From positions 1 through 30,231 of the forward strand of contig CAYMBX010000013.1 of the NCBI GenBank assembly GCA_964388785.1: 30,231 nt of DNA, in the 5' to 3' direction. This document shows positions 1 to 8,142 of this stretch, in pieces. The first letter of the stretch is position 1. Every line of letters starts with the position of its first letter. Made by a program: the position numbers and the translations under genes. Source of the stretch: VGKU01 sp964388785. Lineage in GTDB: Bacteria; Patescibacteriota; Patescibacteriia; UBA9934; GWF2-40-263. The notes beneath the pieces were generated by a model. That model saw nothing but the letters and a program-made list of their open reading frames with translations, made no database searches and was not told where the DNA came from.

Positions 1-928
1 CTGCCGAATAAAACCCGGCAACGACCTCGCGAGCAAGCTGTGCTTTTACATCACGTGGATTCGCTTCTTCGCGAATGAGCGATTTTGAGATCGCAACAAT
101 TTCCTCATCCGGCACATCCGTCATGAGTTCGAATCCGCCGACGATCATGCCGTCGGTCCAACTCATCACCTTCCCAAACATCTCATCCGCACTGTCACTC
201 AAACGAATCATATTTCCCTCACTCTTCCCCATCTTCTTACCGGTTGGATCAACGAGTAGTTTTGTCGTCACCACAAATTTCTCTTTGCCTCTGAGCGCTT
301 TCATGAGCGTGCGTCCAGCGAGCATGTTGAACGTCTGATCATTTCCACCGAGTTCTCCATCCACATCCATTGCGACACAGTCATATCCTTGCATGAGTGG
401 GTACATGAATTCATGGAGATAAATCGGCTTCCCTTCCTCCATCCGTTTTTCAAACATGTCGCGCTCAAGCATTTGCTGGACCGTAAAATTCGAGGAAAGT
501 TCAAGAATTTGCTCAAAATTGAGAGATGCCAACCATTCACTGTTGTGCCGAAGCTCTGCCGGATTCTCACCTTCAAACGAAATAATTTTACTTGCCTGCT
601 GTTTGTATGTTTTTGCGTTTTCCAAAACTTGCTCACGAGTTAAACGAACGCGCGTTGCCGACTTATCAGTCGGATCACCAATCATTCCGGTAAAGTCACC
701 GATCAGGAGGATGATCTTGTGTCCGAGCTGTTGAAACTCGCGCATCTTGCGCAAGAAAATGCTGTGGCCGATATGTAAGTCGGCCGCAGTAGGATCAATG
801 CCAACATACAGAGAAAGTTGTTTCCCTTCTTTGAGTCGTGCTTCCAAAAATTCCCTTGACGGGTAGACATTCTCCACTCCCCGCGTCAACAGTCGTTCAA
901 TTTTTTGTGAGTCTGTGTCGATGTTCAT
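1..928 (-). CDS. tyrS: Tyrosyl-tRNA synthetase, 3' part cut by window edge
   Basis: This is a class I aminoacyl-tRNA synthetase that charges tRNA-Tyr with tyrosine in the cytoplasm. The reading frame is open from the ATG at 928 to base 1, giving 309 of the roughly 400 residues expected, so the C-terminal tRNA-binding part lies outside. The Rossmann signature HIGH is at residues 52-55 in the context DPTAADLHIGHS, and the second signature appears as KKMGKS at residues 231-236, a variant of KMSKS. The tyrosine-pocket segment QGYDCVAMDVDGELGGNDQ is typical of TyrS rather than TrpS. It begins 9 bases after the stop of the upstream nucleotidyltransferase gene, so the two are probably co-transcribed. 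Confidence 0.95.
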   Translation of the reverse strand, partial: MNIDTDSQKIERLLTRGVENVYPSREFLEARLKEGKQLSLYVGIDPTAADLHIGHSIFLRKMREFQQLGHKIILLIGDFTGMIGDPTDKSATRVRLTREQVLENAKTYKQQASKIISFEGENPAELRHNSEWLASLNFEQILELSSNFTVQQMLERDMFEKRMEEGKPIYLHEFMYPLMQGYDCVAMDVDGELGGNDQTFNMLAGRTLMKALRGKEKFVVTTKLLVDPTGKKMGKSEGNMIRLSDSADEMFGKVMSWTDGMIVGGFELMTDVPDEEIVAISKSLIREEANPRDVKAQLAREVVAGFYSA

Positions 929-937
929 ACTGTTTGC

Positions 938-1771
938 TTAACGTGAAAGTATTTCTACCTGATATTTTGGACGCAGATCAATCCAATAGCGTTGATCTCT
1001 CTTTGTTGTCAGTTTCGCTGTTATCATCTTTTTCTCTACAATGTTCAAAAGTTGTCTTGATATCTTGTCCATTTTGCTCGGCTCAGACGTTTGGAGAAGC
1101 CGATCAAACACTCTGACAAATGTCGTCTCTTGCGGCAACTTCATCAGTCGTGAATACAAATGTTTATCAAATGATGGGTAATCTTTATGAAGCATGAGCA
1201 TCGCATTCCCTAGCAAACGCATCAGATGAATTTTCATTGCCTCCATGTAATAAAGATCGCCACGTTTCTTTGCGATCAGAAATCGATCTGCATACGTAAA
1301 TACAGCTTCCGCGAACAACCAGTGCATTTTTTCTTTGTATACATCTTTGGGATACCACTTGATTTCTTTCTGTAACAGGGCGTACCGATCATCCGGATCG
1401 ATAACAATGAGTGCACTCGCATATTCACGAATGGCATCATCGTTTGTCCAGCCTCTAATTTGATGCTCGCGAATTTCTGTAAATGTTTTGCTGGGATGAA
1501 GCTGAATGGGGATATTCCGTTTTTTCAATGATTGTTTGTACGTTTTCACGATCTTCTTGAGTTCTGCTCGATCTGCTTCATGTTGAAAACAAAACTCCGC
1601 ATCCAAATCACTATACTGATCATAATCACCGAGTGGAATCGAACCTGTCAGGATGAGGGAAAGTTTCCCTCGATAGTGCGAATGCTTGGCAAAAAAATCT
1701 GTCTCAAAAAAATCGGCGAGTTGTGTGACAATCTCTTTCTGATTCCACCTGTAAAATTTCTGAAAAGACAT
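938..1771 (-). CDS. Pol beta-superfamily nucleotidyltransferase, unknown substrate
   Basis: The 277-residue protein carries the minimal nucleotidyltransferase signature G-S-x9-S-D-L-D at residues 43-57 (TGSIPLGDYDQYSDLDAEF), the Mg-binding carboxylates being D55 and D57. The rest is mostly helical, with conserved-looking aromatic and basic residues (residues 140-200), as in aminoglycoside adenylyltransferases and related small-molecule NTases. An AAGGAT ribosome site lies 8 bases before the ATG at 1771. It sits between the phosphomannomutase and tyrS genes, with 15 bases on one side and 9 on the other, suggesting one operon. The fold is well supported; the substrate (drug, nucleotide, protein or RNA) cannot be told from sequence. 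No partner HEPN gene is beside it, so a MNT/HEPN toxin pair is unlikely. Confidence 0.7.
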   Translation of the reverse strand: MSFQKFYRWNQKEIVTQLADFFETDFFAKHSHYRGKLSLILTGSIPLGDYDQYSDLDAEFCFQHEADRAELKKIVKTYKQSLKKRNIPIQLHPSKTFTEIREHQIRGWTNDDAIREYASALIVIDPDDRYALLQKEIKWYPKDVYKEKMHWLFAEAVFTYADRFLIAKKRGDLYYMEAMKIHLMRLLGNAMLMLHKDYPSFDKHLYSRLMKLPQETTFVRVFDRLLQTSEPSKMDKISRQLLNIVEKKMITAKLTTKRDQRYWIDLRPKYQVEILSR

Positions 1772-1774
1772 ATC

Positions 1775-1803
1775 GAGATCCTTCGCTCACGCTCGGGGTG
1801 ACA
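1775..1803 (-). repeat. REP-like element at the end of the phosphomannomutase gene
   Basis: Read on the minus strand, this stretch resembles the dispersed intergenic repeats of the type GTCAYCCYGAGCG...GAAGGATCTC seen in many bacterial genomes. It supplies the last four codons (SPRA), the stop of the phosphomannomutase gene and the ribosome-binding region of the next gene. Only one copy is in the window, so the call rests on recalled resemblance, not on repetition seen here. Confidence 0.35.
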
Positions 1804-3163
1804 TGATTATTTTGGTTATTTCATCTCTCTTTTCCTCCATGGTCTTTCGATCCATCGCTTCCAAATTCAATCGCAACTTGGGCTCTGTATTTGAACCACG
1901 TACGTTGAACCAAAAGTCAGGATACGTGATCGTAATTCCGTCGAGTTCATTCAACTCCCCTTCCGCATACGTCGATTTCAAACGGTCAATCACCGCTTGT
2001 TTATCTTGCACGTCAAAATTAATCTCACCTGAATGTACGTAACGCGACGTAAGCGGACCCACAATGTCAGAAAGCGACTCTTGTTGTCGTGTCATCTCTT
2101 GAAGCATCTGTGTCGCAACCGTCACCGGGCCTTCATACGTTCCCGTTTCAAACGCATAAAAAAAATGTCCGGAAGATTCTCCGCCAAACGGTGCATGAAC
2201 CTCTCGCATTTGTTCTTTAATGAGTGAATGCCCGACACGTGTGACGGAAGGTTTTCCACCCGCTTCCACAATTAAATCGGAAGTGATCTTCCCAGGACGA
2301 ATGTCATAACAGATCGTTGCAGCCGGATGATCTCGTAAGACAATCTGCGCCAAAAGTCCGCGCACAACCGCAGGCTCCACACGCTTACCCTGATTATCAA
2401 TAAAGAAAATACGGTCACCGTCGCCATCAGTTGCAATACCAATATCCGCTCCGAGTTCTTTGACCTTCTCTTGGAGTGCATGCGTGTTTTCTTCTTTGAA
2501 CGGATCCGCTTCGTGATTCGGAAACGATCCATCAAATTCCCAAAACATTCGCGTCACATCTGCATCAATGAGTTGAAACAGTTCGTCCAAATATTGTGCC
2601 CCCATCCCATTCGCCGCGTCCGCGACAATTTTGAACCGCTTGATGGGATCATGTCCTGCATGCGTGAACTCAGCTTTGGCCGCGGCTTCAGGGATACCTG
2701 AAATCTGCCGTATTTCCCCGGTAGGTCCCTTTTGTTCTTCAAAACCCAATTGGACCATTCGGGCGATTTCCAGAATTCCCGTATCCCCACTCACCGGAAT
2801 CGCCTTCTCGCGTGTGAGTTTAAACCCGTTATACGCGGCCGGATTATGGGAAGCGGAGACCATCATGCCACCGTCCGCATCCAAATGACCCACGGAAAAA
2901 TAAAACGCGGGTGTCGACACAAGCCCTACGTCAAGAACGGTCGCACCCTCTTGCATTAACCCTTTCATGAGCGCCCGTTGAAAGCGCACCGAACTTTCGC
3001 GCATGTCACGACCGACGACACAAACAATCGGCCTTCCCCCCAATTCCGCCGACCGGAACGTGGCGAACGCACGACCAATCTTTTCTGCTAATTCTTCGGT
3101 AATTTCAGAATCAACCAATCCGCGGATGTCGTACTTTTTAAAAATATGGCTTGGAAACGTCAT
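1787..3163 (-). CDS. manB: Phosphomannomutase/phosphoglucomutase
   Basis: This 458-residue enzyme of the alpha-D-phosphohexomutase family interconverts mannose (or glucose) 6-phosphate and 1-phosphate, feeding sugar nucleotides for envelope glycans. All four family motifs are visible: KYDIRG at the N-terminus, the phosphoserine loop SASHNP with catalytic S105, the metal loop DGDGDR at residues 246-251, the sugar-specificity loop GGESSGH at 327-333, and the C-terminal phosphate-binding loop RGSNTEPKLR. The ESSGH form is shared by bifunctional PMM/PGM enzymes, so either substrate is possible. Length is normal. The gene is divergent from lemA across a 76-base gap. Its last codons are inside a REP-like repeat. 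Confidence 0.93.
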   Translation of the reverse strand: MTFPSHIFKKYDIRGLVDSEITEELAEKIGRAFATFRSAELGGRPIVCVVGRDMRESSVRFQRALMKGLMQEGATVLDVGLVSTPAFYFSVGHLDADGGMMVSASHNPAAYNGFKLTREKAIPVSGDTGILEIARMVQLGFEEQKGPTGEIRQISGIPEAAAKAEFTHAGHDPIKRFKIVADAANGMGAQYLDELFQLIDADVTRMFWEFDGSFPNHEADPFKEENTHALQEKVKELGADIGIATDGDGDRIFFIDNQGKRVEPAVVRGLLAQIVLRDHPAATICYDIRPGKITSDLIVEAGGKPSVTRVGHSLIKEQMREVHAPFGGESSGHFFYAFETGTYEGPVTVATQMLQEMTRQQESLSDIVGPLTSRYVHSGEINFDVQDKQAVIDRLKSTYAEGELNELDGITITYPDFWFNVRGSNTEPKLRLNLEAMDRKTMEEKRDEITKIIMSPRA

Positions 3164-3167
3164 AAAC

Positions 3168-3196
3168 TTGCTGATTGCGAATATTTTCGCTACACT
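3168..3196 (+). promoter_or_regulatory. Candidate promoter for the lemA-radA run
   Basis: TTGCTG (3168-3173) and TACACT (3191-3196) are separated by 17 bases in the divergent gap before lemA. This predicts a start near 3203 and a leader of about 37 bases. No good Shine-Dalgarno site precedes the lemA ATG. Confidence 0.45.
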
Positions 3197-3239
3197 TTTA
3201 ACAGAAAATACGGAATTTTAACATCTTAAACCCTTATTT

Positions 3240-3791
3240 ATGGAACTCATTTGGATCATACTCGTCATTCTCGTCCTCATCGTGTTGTGGCTCATTCTAA
3301 CATACAACGGACTCATCGGTTCAAGAAACCGTGTCGAAGAGGCGTGGTCCGATATCGAGGTGCAAATGAAGCGCCGATACGATCTGATTCCGAATATCGT
3401 GAACTCCGTAAAGGGCTATGCCAAGCACGAGGAAGGTGTGTTCACAAAAGTGACAGAAGCCCGCGCCGCGGCGATGGGAGCCAAAACGATGGAAGATCAC
3501 GCCAAGGCCGAAAACATGCTCACGGAAACGCTCAAATCCTTATTCGCTGTTGCGGAAAGCTATCCGCAACTGCAAGCGTCGGAAAACTTTCTTCATCTTC
3601 AGCACGAACTCACCGATGCGGAAGATAAAATCCAGGCCGCACGCCGATTCTACAATGCAAATACACGCGATTACAACACGAAGCTGCAAGTCTTTCCAAC
3701 CAACATGATCGCGGGGATGTTTGGATTTATCAAACGCGAATTTTTTGATGCGCCGGATGTAGAACTTCAACGCCCAGAGGTTCAGTTTTAA
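3240..3791 (+). CDS. lemA: LemA family membrane protein
   Basis: The 183-residue protein has one N-terminal membrane helix (residues 3-23) followed by the helical LemA bundle. The family signature is clear: the run NGLIGSRNRVEEAWSDIEVQ just after the helix, then KRRYDLIPNIVNSVKGYAKHE. LemA proteins are membrane-anchored helical rods; their biochemical role is not established, although genetic neighbourhood repeatedly links them with HtpX-type proteases. Here the htpX ATG follows the lemA stop after only 3 bases, consistent with that partnership. It is the first gene of a co-directional run that continues to radA. Confidence 0.95.
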   Translation: MELIWIILVILVLIVLWLILTYNGLIGSRNRVEEAWSDIEVQMKRRYDLIPNIVNSVKGYAKHEEGVFTKVTEARAAAMGAKTMEDHAKAENMLTETLKSLFAVAESYPQLQASENFLHLQHELTDAEDKIQAARRFYNANTRDYNTKLQVFPTNMIAGMFGFIKREFFDAPDVELQRPEVQF

Positions 3792-3794
3792 GCT

Positions 3795-4682
3795 ATGTAC
3801 TCTCAGATCACCTCAAACAAACGCAAAACATGGGTGCTCATTTCTCTGTTTACCGTCGTGATTCTTTCATTGGGATGGGTGTTTGGAGCGTGGTACGGCG
3901 ATCAGAACATGGGAATCATCCTCGCGGTGATCGTTTCAACGATCATGACCTTGTTTGGCTATTATCGCGGTGATTCAGTCGCACTCGCCGTTTCTGGAGC
4001 AAAAGAAGTGAAAAAACAAGATGCTCCGGAATTGTATCGGCTCGTGGAAAATCTCGCGATTGCTTCAGGTCTTCCGACTCCGCGCGTCTTTCTGATTGAG
4101 GATCCGTCTGCGAACGCGTTCGCCACCGGACGAGATCCCGCACATGCGTCGGTCGCCGTCACGACGGGATTGCTGCAAATCTTAGACAAACAGGAACTTG
4201 AAGGAGTCCTTGCGCACGAGTTGTCGCACATCAAAAATTATGACATTCGCGTGATGACCCTTGTGGTGGTTCTCGTCGGTGTCGTAATCTTGCTTTCCGA
4301 CTGGATGCTGCGCTCTCTTTATTTCAAAGGACGCGACAGTGACAACAAGGCGGCCGGAGTTCTGCTGATCATCGGTCTTGTCCTGGCTATTTTGTCACCG
4401 CTGTTTGCCGAACTGATCAAACTCGCGATTTCACGCTCGCGTGAATATCTCGCTGACGCATCCGGTTCGCTTCTTACACGTTATCCCGAAGGACTCGCAC
4501 GTGCGCTCGAAAAAATCGCCACATTGGATCAACCCATGAAACGCGCAAATCACGCTACCGCCCATTTGTTCCTCGCGAATCCTTTTGATCCGCACGTCAC
4601 GAAAAAGAAATTTGAACAATGGTTTAGCACGCATCCGCCGATCGAAGAACGGATCAAACGTCTGCGCGGAATTGAAACCTAG
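3795..4682 (+). CDS. htpX: HtpX-type M48 membrane zinc metalloprotease
   Basis: The protein (295 residues) degrades damaged or misfolded membrane proteins. Two N-terminal membrane helices (about 13-32 and 38-56) precede the cytoplasmic catalytic domain. The zinc site is HELSH at residues 141-145, and the third ligand is E217 in SREYLADASG. Two further hydrophobic segments at about 153-171 and 187-212 lie between the HExxH and the third ligand, as in E. coli HtpX. The C-terminal segment STHPPIEERIKRLR is also typical. Length and topology are normal for the M48B group. It is translated immediately after lemA. Confidence 0.95.
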   Translation: MYSQITSNKRKTWVLISLFTVVILSLGWVFGAWYGDQNMGIILAVIVSTIMTLFGYYRGDSVALAVSGAKEVKKQDAPELYRLVENLAIASGLPTPRVFLIEDPSANAFATGRDPAHASVAVTTGLLQILDKQELEGVLAHELSHIKNYDIRVMTLVVVLVGVVILLSDWMLRSLYFKGRDSDNKAAGVLLIIGLVLAILSPLFAELIKLAISRSREYLADASGSLLTRYPEGLARALEKIATLDQPMKRANHATAHLFLANPFDPHVTKKKFEQWFSTHPPIEERIKRLRGIET

Positions 4683-4712
4683 CACCTCTTACCCATCACT
4701 CAACACCTTCCC

Positions 4713-7196
4713 ATGTCTCACGATATCGTCGATAAATTTTCAACCCATCTCAAAAACGTCCTTACACGCGCGTTGTGTTTTGTGGTTGAAACAAACGAAA
4801 AGACGATTCACCCGGAGCATTTGCTATGGGCCCTGGGGACACAACGAGGTTGTCTCGGAGCGGAAATTCTCAAAAAAGCGGGCGTCAAACAAACGGATTT
4901 GCGCGCACTTGTGGGTGCGGCACAACGCATCAAGGCAATGCCCGCCGCTCCGATCAATGCCACACTTCATCTTTCGGACGATGCAAAACGCATTGTCGAA
5001 AAGGCGGTTCTGACTGCAAACATTTACGGACACCGTTACGTCGGCACGGAGCATTTGCTCTCAGGAATTCTTCAAGTGGAGAATCGGGCGATTGCTGAAT
5101 TTTTTGAACAACGGAAAACAGATCTCAAAGATGTGCGTCAACAACTTTCCATTGTCCTGAAAAGCACCTCCAAATTCCCGGACATGACAAACACCATGAT
5201 CAAGGAAACCACGGAAGGAAACACGATGACACAATCTCAGCAACAAGAAGAGGAAGAAAAACTTGCCGCGCTTGAATTTTTCGGTCGAGAACTGACGACA
5301 CTCGACGCACAAAAAGAAATCGATCCTGTGATCGGTCGAGATGCAGAGATCGACCGGCTTATGCAAATTTTGTGTCGAAGAACGAAGAACAATCCGCTCC
5401 TCACCGGAGCGCCAGGGGTTGGAAAAACCGCGATTGTCGAAGGTCTTGCCAAACACATTGTGGAAGGGCGCGTCCCGCCCGCCTTGCTACATAAACGCAT
5501 TTTTGCACTGGACATGGCACTCATGGTGGCGGGAACGATGTATCGTGGAGAATTTGAAGGACGTCTCAGACAGGTCGTCGAGGAGGTGAAAAAAAACGAC
5601 GACATCATTCTCTTTATTGATGAAATCCACACGATTGTCGGTGCGGGTGCGGCTTCCGGTTCCATGGACGCGGCGAATATTTTAAAACCCGCACTTGCGC
5701 GGGGAGATATCCGATGTATCGGAGCGACCACTCCCGAAGAATACAAAAAACATATTGAATCCGACAGTGCACTCGAACGCAGATTCCAAACGATCATGGT
5801 TGAAGAACCCGGTTTGGAAGATGCCGAACGCATCCTGCAAGGACTCACGCCTTACTATGAATCCTTCCATCAGGTCCGTATTCTTCCGGACGCGATCACT
5901 CAAGCCGTGAAGCTTTCCAGCCGTTACCTCCAAGACCGACAACTTCCGGATAAAGCCATTGATCTCATTGATGAAGCGGCGGCAAGTGTGCGTATTGCAC
6001 AAGGTCAGCCAAGCACCATGCAGAAACGTCGCGAGTTGGAACAAGAATTGCAGCGCGTCAAAGATGTCAAGCGTCAAGCCGTCGTGGAAGAACGTTTCCG
6101 TGACGCGATTGAACTCAAGGAAGAAGAGGAACGTGTTCGCCGTTTTATCGAGACTGCCTCAGACACCCCCGAACACCGCGCCGTCCCCACCGTGGATGTG
6201 CAAGACATTGCGCGCGTGATTTCGCGCATGACTGGAATTCCCCTTCCCGATCTTTTCGAAGAGACACACGAAAGCGCTCAGTCATTTTACACGCGACTTT
6301 CAGGAAAAATCGTCGGCCAAGATTCCATTCTCCAAACGGTTTCTTCCACGCTCGCTCGCGCCAAAAGCGGTGTTGTCCACCCGCGTCGTCCGTTGGCTTC
6401 TTTCTTGTTTGCCGGACCTTCGGGGGTGGGAAAAACTGAACTGGCCAAGGCGATCGCCCACATTTTCTTCAAAAATCCAAAACAGTTAATTCGACTCGAC
6501 ATGTCGGAATATGCCGAAGGATTTACCGTTTCCAAACTGATCGGATCACCTGCGGGATATGTCGGATACAAAGACCAATCCAACCTGACTGATCGAGTCA
6601 AACAGCGTCCGTACAGCGTGATCTTGTTTGATGAACTGGAAAAAGCGCATCGAGACGTTCAAAATTTGCTCTTGCAAATTTTGGAGGAAGGCGAACTTGC
6701 GGATGCCACAGGAAAGACAATCAATTTCAAAAACACCATGGTGGTTCTGACCACCAATGTGGGATTGGAAGCATTTGAACGACCCGGAATCGGATTTTCT
6801 CAATCCGAAGAAGCCAGTCGGTCCGCGACCGCGCATGACGTTCGGAAAGAATTGGAAGAACGATTCAGGCCCGAACTGATCAATCGCGTGGATACGATCT
6901 GTGTCTTCAATCAACTCACCAAAGAATCGATCTCGCGTATCGTCGAAAAAGAACTCCTCGAACTGACGCAACGACTCCATGAACAACAAGCGATCGCGCT
7001 GACCGTTCACCCGAACGTATCCGGACATCTTGCAAAACGAGTCGATCTCAAGCTGGGTGCGCGAGGGGTACGCCATTTGATCCAACATGTCGTGGAAAGT
7101 CGGGTTGCCGAACGGCTTGGAAAAAAAGACAGACCTTCCCGCCTCCACATTGATTTGCGTCATGCGGAAATTACCGTGACCAAACCTCGTTCCTAA
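4713..7196 (+). CDS. clpC: ClpC-type AAA+ unfoldase
   Basis: This 827-residue Hsp100 protein unfolds substrates using two ATPase rings. An N-terminal Clp_N double repeat (about 10-145) is followed by a Q/E-rich linker (175-185). D1 has Walker A GAPGVGKT at 232-239 and Walker B IILFIDE at 298-304. A short UVR-like middle segment (RDAIELKEEEERVRRF) and the linker SRMTGIPLPDLFE follow, and D2 has Walker A GPSGVGKT at 568-575. The short middle domain argues against ClpB, and the tripeptide I693-G694-F695 in D2 sits where ClpP-binding loops of ClpA/ClpC/ClpX carry IGL/VGF/IGF. That supports a role as ClpP partner, though clpP is not in the window. It lies 30 bases after htpX and 7 bases before the next gene. 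Confidence 0.92.
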   Translation: MSHDIVDKFSTHLKNVLTRALCFVVETNEKTIHPEHLLWALGTQRGCLGAEILKKAGVKQTDLRALVGAAQRIKAMPAAPINATLHLSDDAKRIVEKAVLTANIYGHRYVGTEHLLSGILQVENRAIAEFFEQRKTDLKDVRQQLSIVLKSTSKFPDMTNTMIKETTEGNTMTQSQQQEEEEKLAALEFFGRELTTLDAQKEIDPVIGRDAEIDRLMQILCRRTKNNPLLTGAPGVGKTAIVEGLAKHIVEGRVPPALLHKRIFALDMALMVAGTMYRGEFEGRLRQVVEEVKKNDDIILFIDEIHTIVGAGAASGSMDAANILKPALARGDIRCIGATTPEEYKKHIESDSALERRFQTIMVEEPGLEDAERILQGLTPYYESFHQVRILPDAITQAVKLSSRYLQDRQLPDKAIDLIDEAAASVRIAQGQPSTMQKRRELEQELQRVKDVKRQAVVEERFRDAIELKEEEERVRRFIETASDTPEHRAVPTVDVQDIARVISRMTGIPLPDLFEETHESAQSFYTRLSGKIVGQDSILQTVSSTLARAKSGVVHPRRPLASFLFAGPSGVGKTELAKAIAHIFFKNPKQLIRLDMSEYAEGFTVSKLIGSPAGYVGYKDQSNLTDRVKQRPYSVILFDELEKAHRDVQNLLLQILEEGELADATGKTINFKNTMVVLTTNVGLEAFERPGIGFSQSEEASRSATAHDVRKELEERFRPELINRVDTICVFNQLTKESISRIVEKELLELTQRLHEQQAIALTVHPNVSGHLAKRVDLKLGARGVRHLIQHVVESRVAERLGKKDRPSRLHIDLRHAEITVTKPRS

Positions 7197-7203
7197 TCTT
7201 CCT

Positions 7204-8112
7204 ATGCCACTCCCAGCCATCGCCGCAGGTGCCGCAAAAGCCGTCGCTGTTGTCGGACGTGCGGCTGTTGGCGTTGGCAAGGCCGCAGCAGGTGCCGGAC
7301 GGGCGGCAGGAACCGCCGCGCGAACGGGAGCGCAAGCCACCTCGCGCGGAGCGGCCCGCGCCGGTCAACGTGCAAGCACGATGGGACGTCGGGCGATACG
7401 CAGCGGTAATCAGGCCCGTCGTTCCGCCTCGCAAATGCGCAGCCAATTTCAACAAGCCAGACGACAAGCGCAACAGATGCAAAACACCATGGACCAGCTC
7501 CCGGATGGACAACAAAACAGTTTTCAAGATCGTGATGAGTTGGATGAGGAACAAGATGAAGAACAAAATGAAGAGACCATGAGCCCGTACGCACAGTTTC
7601 GATCCGCAACCGCCATGATGCGACAAGCGCAAGCAGCCCAATCCATGATGTCGATGCAAGGCGTGACCCCACAGGCCTCGATGCCGGGAATTCAGGGAAT
7701 GAACCCTTCCATGGGTGCGAATCCGATGGCATCTGTCGCAAAATCCGCCTCCAAAAAAATGATCCAGAAATCGCTCGTTTATATCGCCAATTCATTTGCG
7801 AGCGCCTTGGAGCTTGCCACCGGAGGAATCGGGATGATTTTCACTTTTTTTATTCGATTTTTGACGCTTGGATGGTACAATGTGCAAATGATGCTCGGCG
7901 GTTGGCTCTTGAAAGGAAAAAGCGACATTATCCCGCCGCTCGATTGGGATCCTATCCCAATGCCATTCCCAAAAAAAACGATTGGGGGAAATGACTTAGG
8001 AAAAACACTCATGGTATTACTCGCGGATGTTTTTTTGATCATCGCCATCATACTCCCGATCGTCTTTATTGGAACGCTCTTCTCCATTCTTGCCTCTGCC
8101 AATCCTTTTTAA
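7204..8112 (+). CDS. Arginine/alanine-rich membrane protein, T4SS-linked unknown
   Basis: I do not recognise a named family. The 302-residue protein has a very unusual composition: residues 1-90 are almost all A, G, R, Q, S, V and strongly basic; 107-124 is acidic (DELDEEQDEEQNEE); 126-180 is methionine- and glutamine-rich; and 190-298 holds about three membrane helices, ending near the C-terminus. The basic A/G/R segment resembles in composition the segment after the membrane core of the VirB6-like protein encoded at 25436-28390, which hints at membership in the same secretion machine. A cytoplasmic nucleic-acid or acidic-partner contact would suit residues 1-90, but this is inference. It starts 7 bases after clpC. 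Confidence 0.6.
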   Translation: MPLPAIAAGAAKAVAVVGRAAVGVGKAAAGAGRAAGTAARTGAQATSRGAARAGQRASTMGRRAIRSGNQARRSASQMRSQFQQARRQAQQMQNTMDQLPDGQQNSFQDRDELDEEQDEEQNEETMSPYAQFRSATAMMRQAQAAQSMMSMQGVTPQASMPGIQGMNPSMGANPMASVAKSASKKMIQKSLVYIANSFASALELATGGIGMIFTFFIRFLTLGWYNVQMMLGGWLLKGKSDIIPPLDWDPIPMPFPKKTIGGNDLGKTLMVLLADVFLIIAIILPIVFIGTLFSILASANPF

Positions 8113-8113
8113 T

Positions 8114-8136
8114 CGGAACTTGTGCGGCAAGTTCCG
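8114..8136 (+). promoter_or_regulatory. Intergenic hairpin between two operon genes
   Basis: CGGAACTT and AAGTTCCG form an 8-bp perfect stem with a 7-base loop. The hairpin begins right after the stop at 8112 and ends 6 bases before the ATG at 8143. No T-run follows, so it is not a usual terminator; it might hinder ribosome access or protect an mRNA end. Confidence 0.5.
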
Positions 8137-8142
8137 CCCCCT

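Noticed and set aside
6546..7340. 264-residue minus-strand frame across the clpC end
   Set aside because: It runs opposite clpC and the next gene and has low-complexity Ala/Pro sequence; it is a shadow of the arginine/alanine-rich gene.
8122..8142. In-frame GTG as start of the beta-propeller gene
   Set aside because: The GTG lies in a hairpin loop right after the preceding stop, and the extra residues (MRQVPPP) add nothing; ATG 8143 gives a normal anchor.
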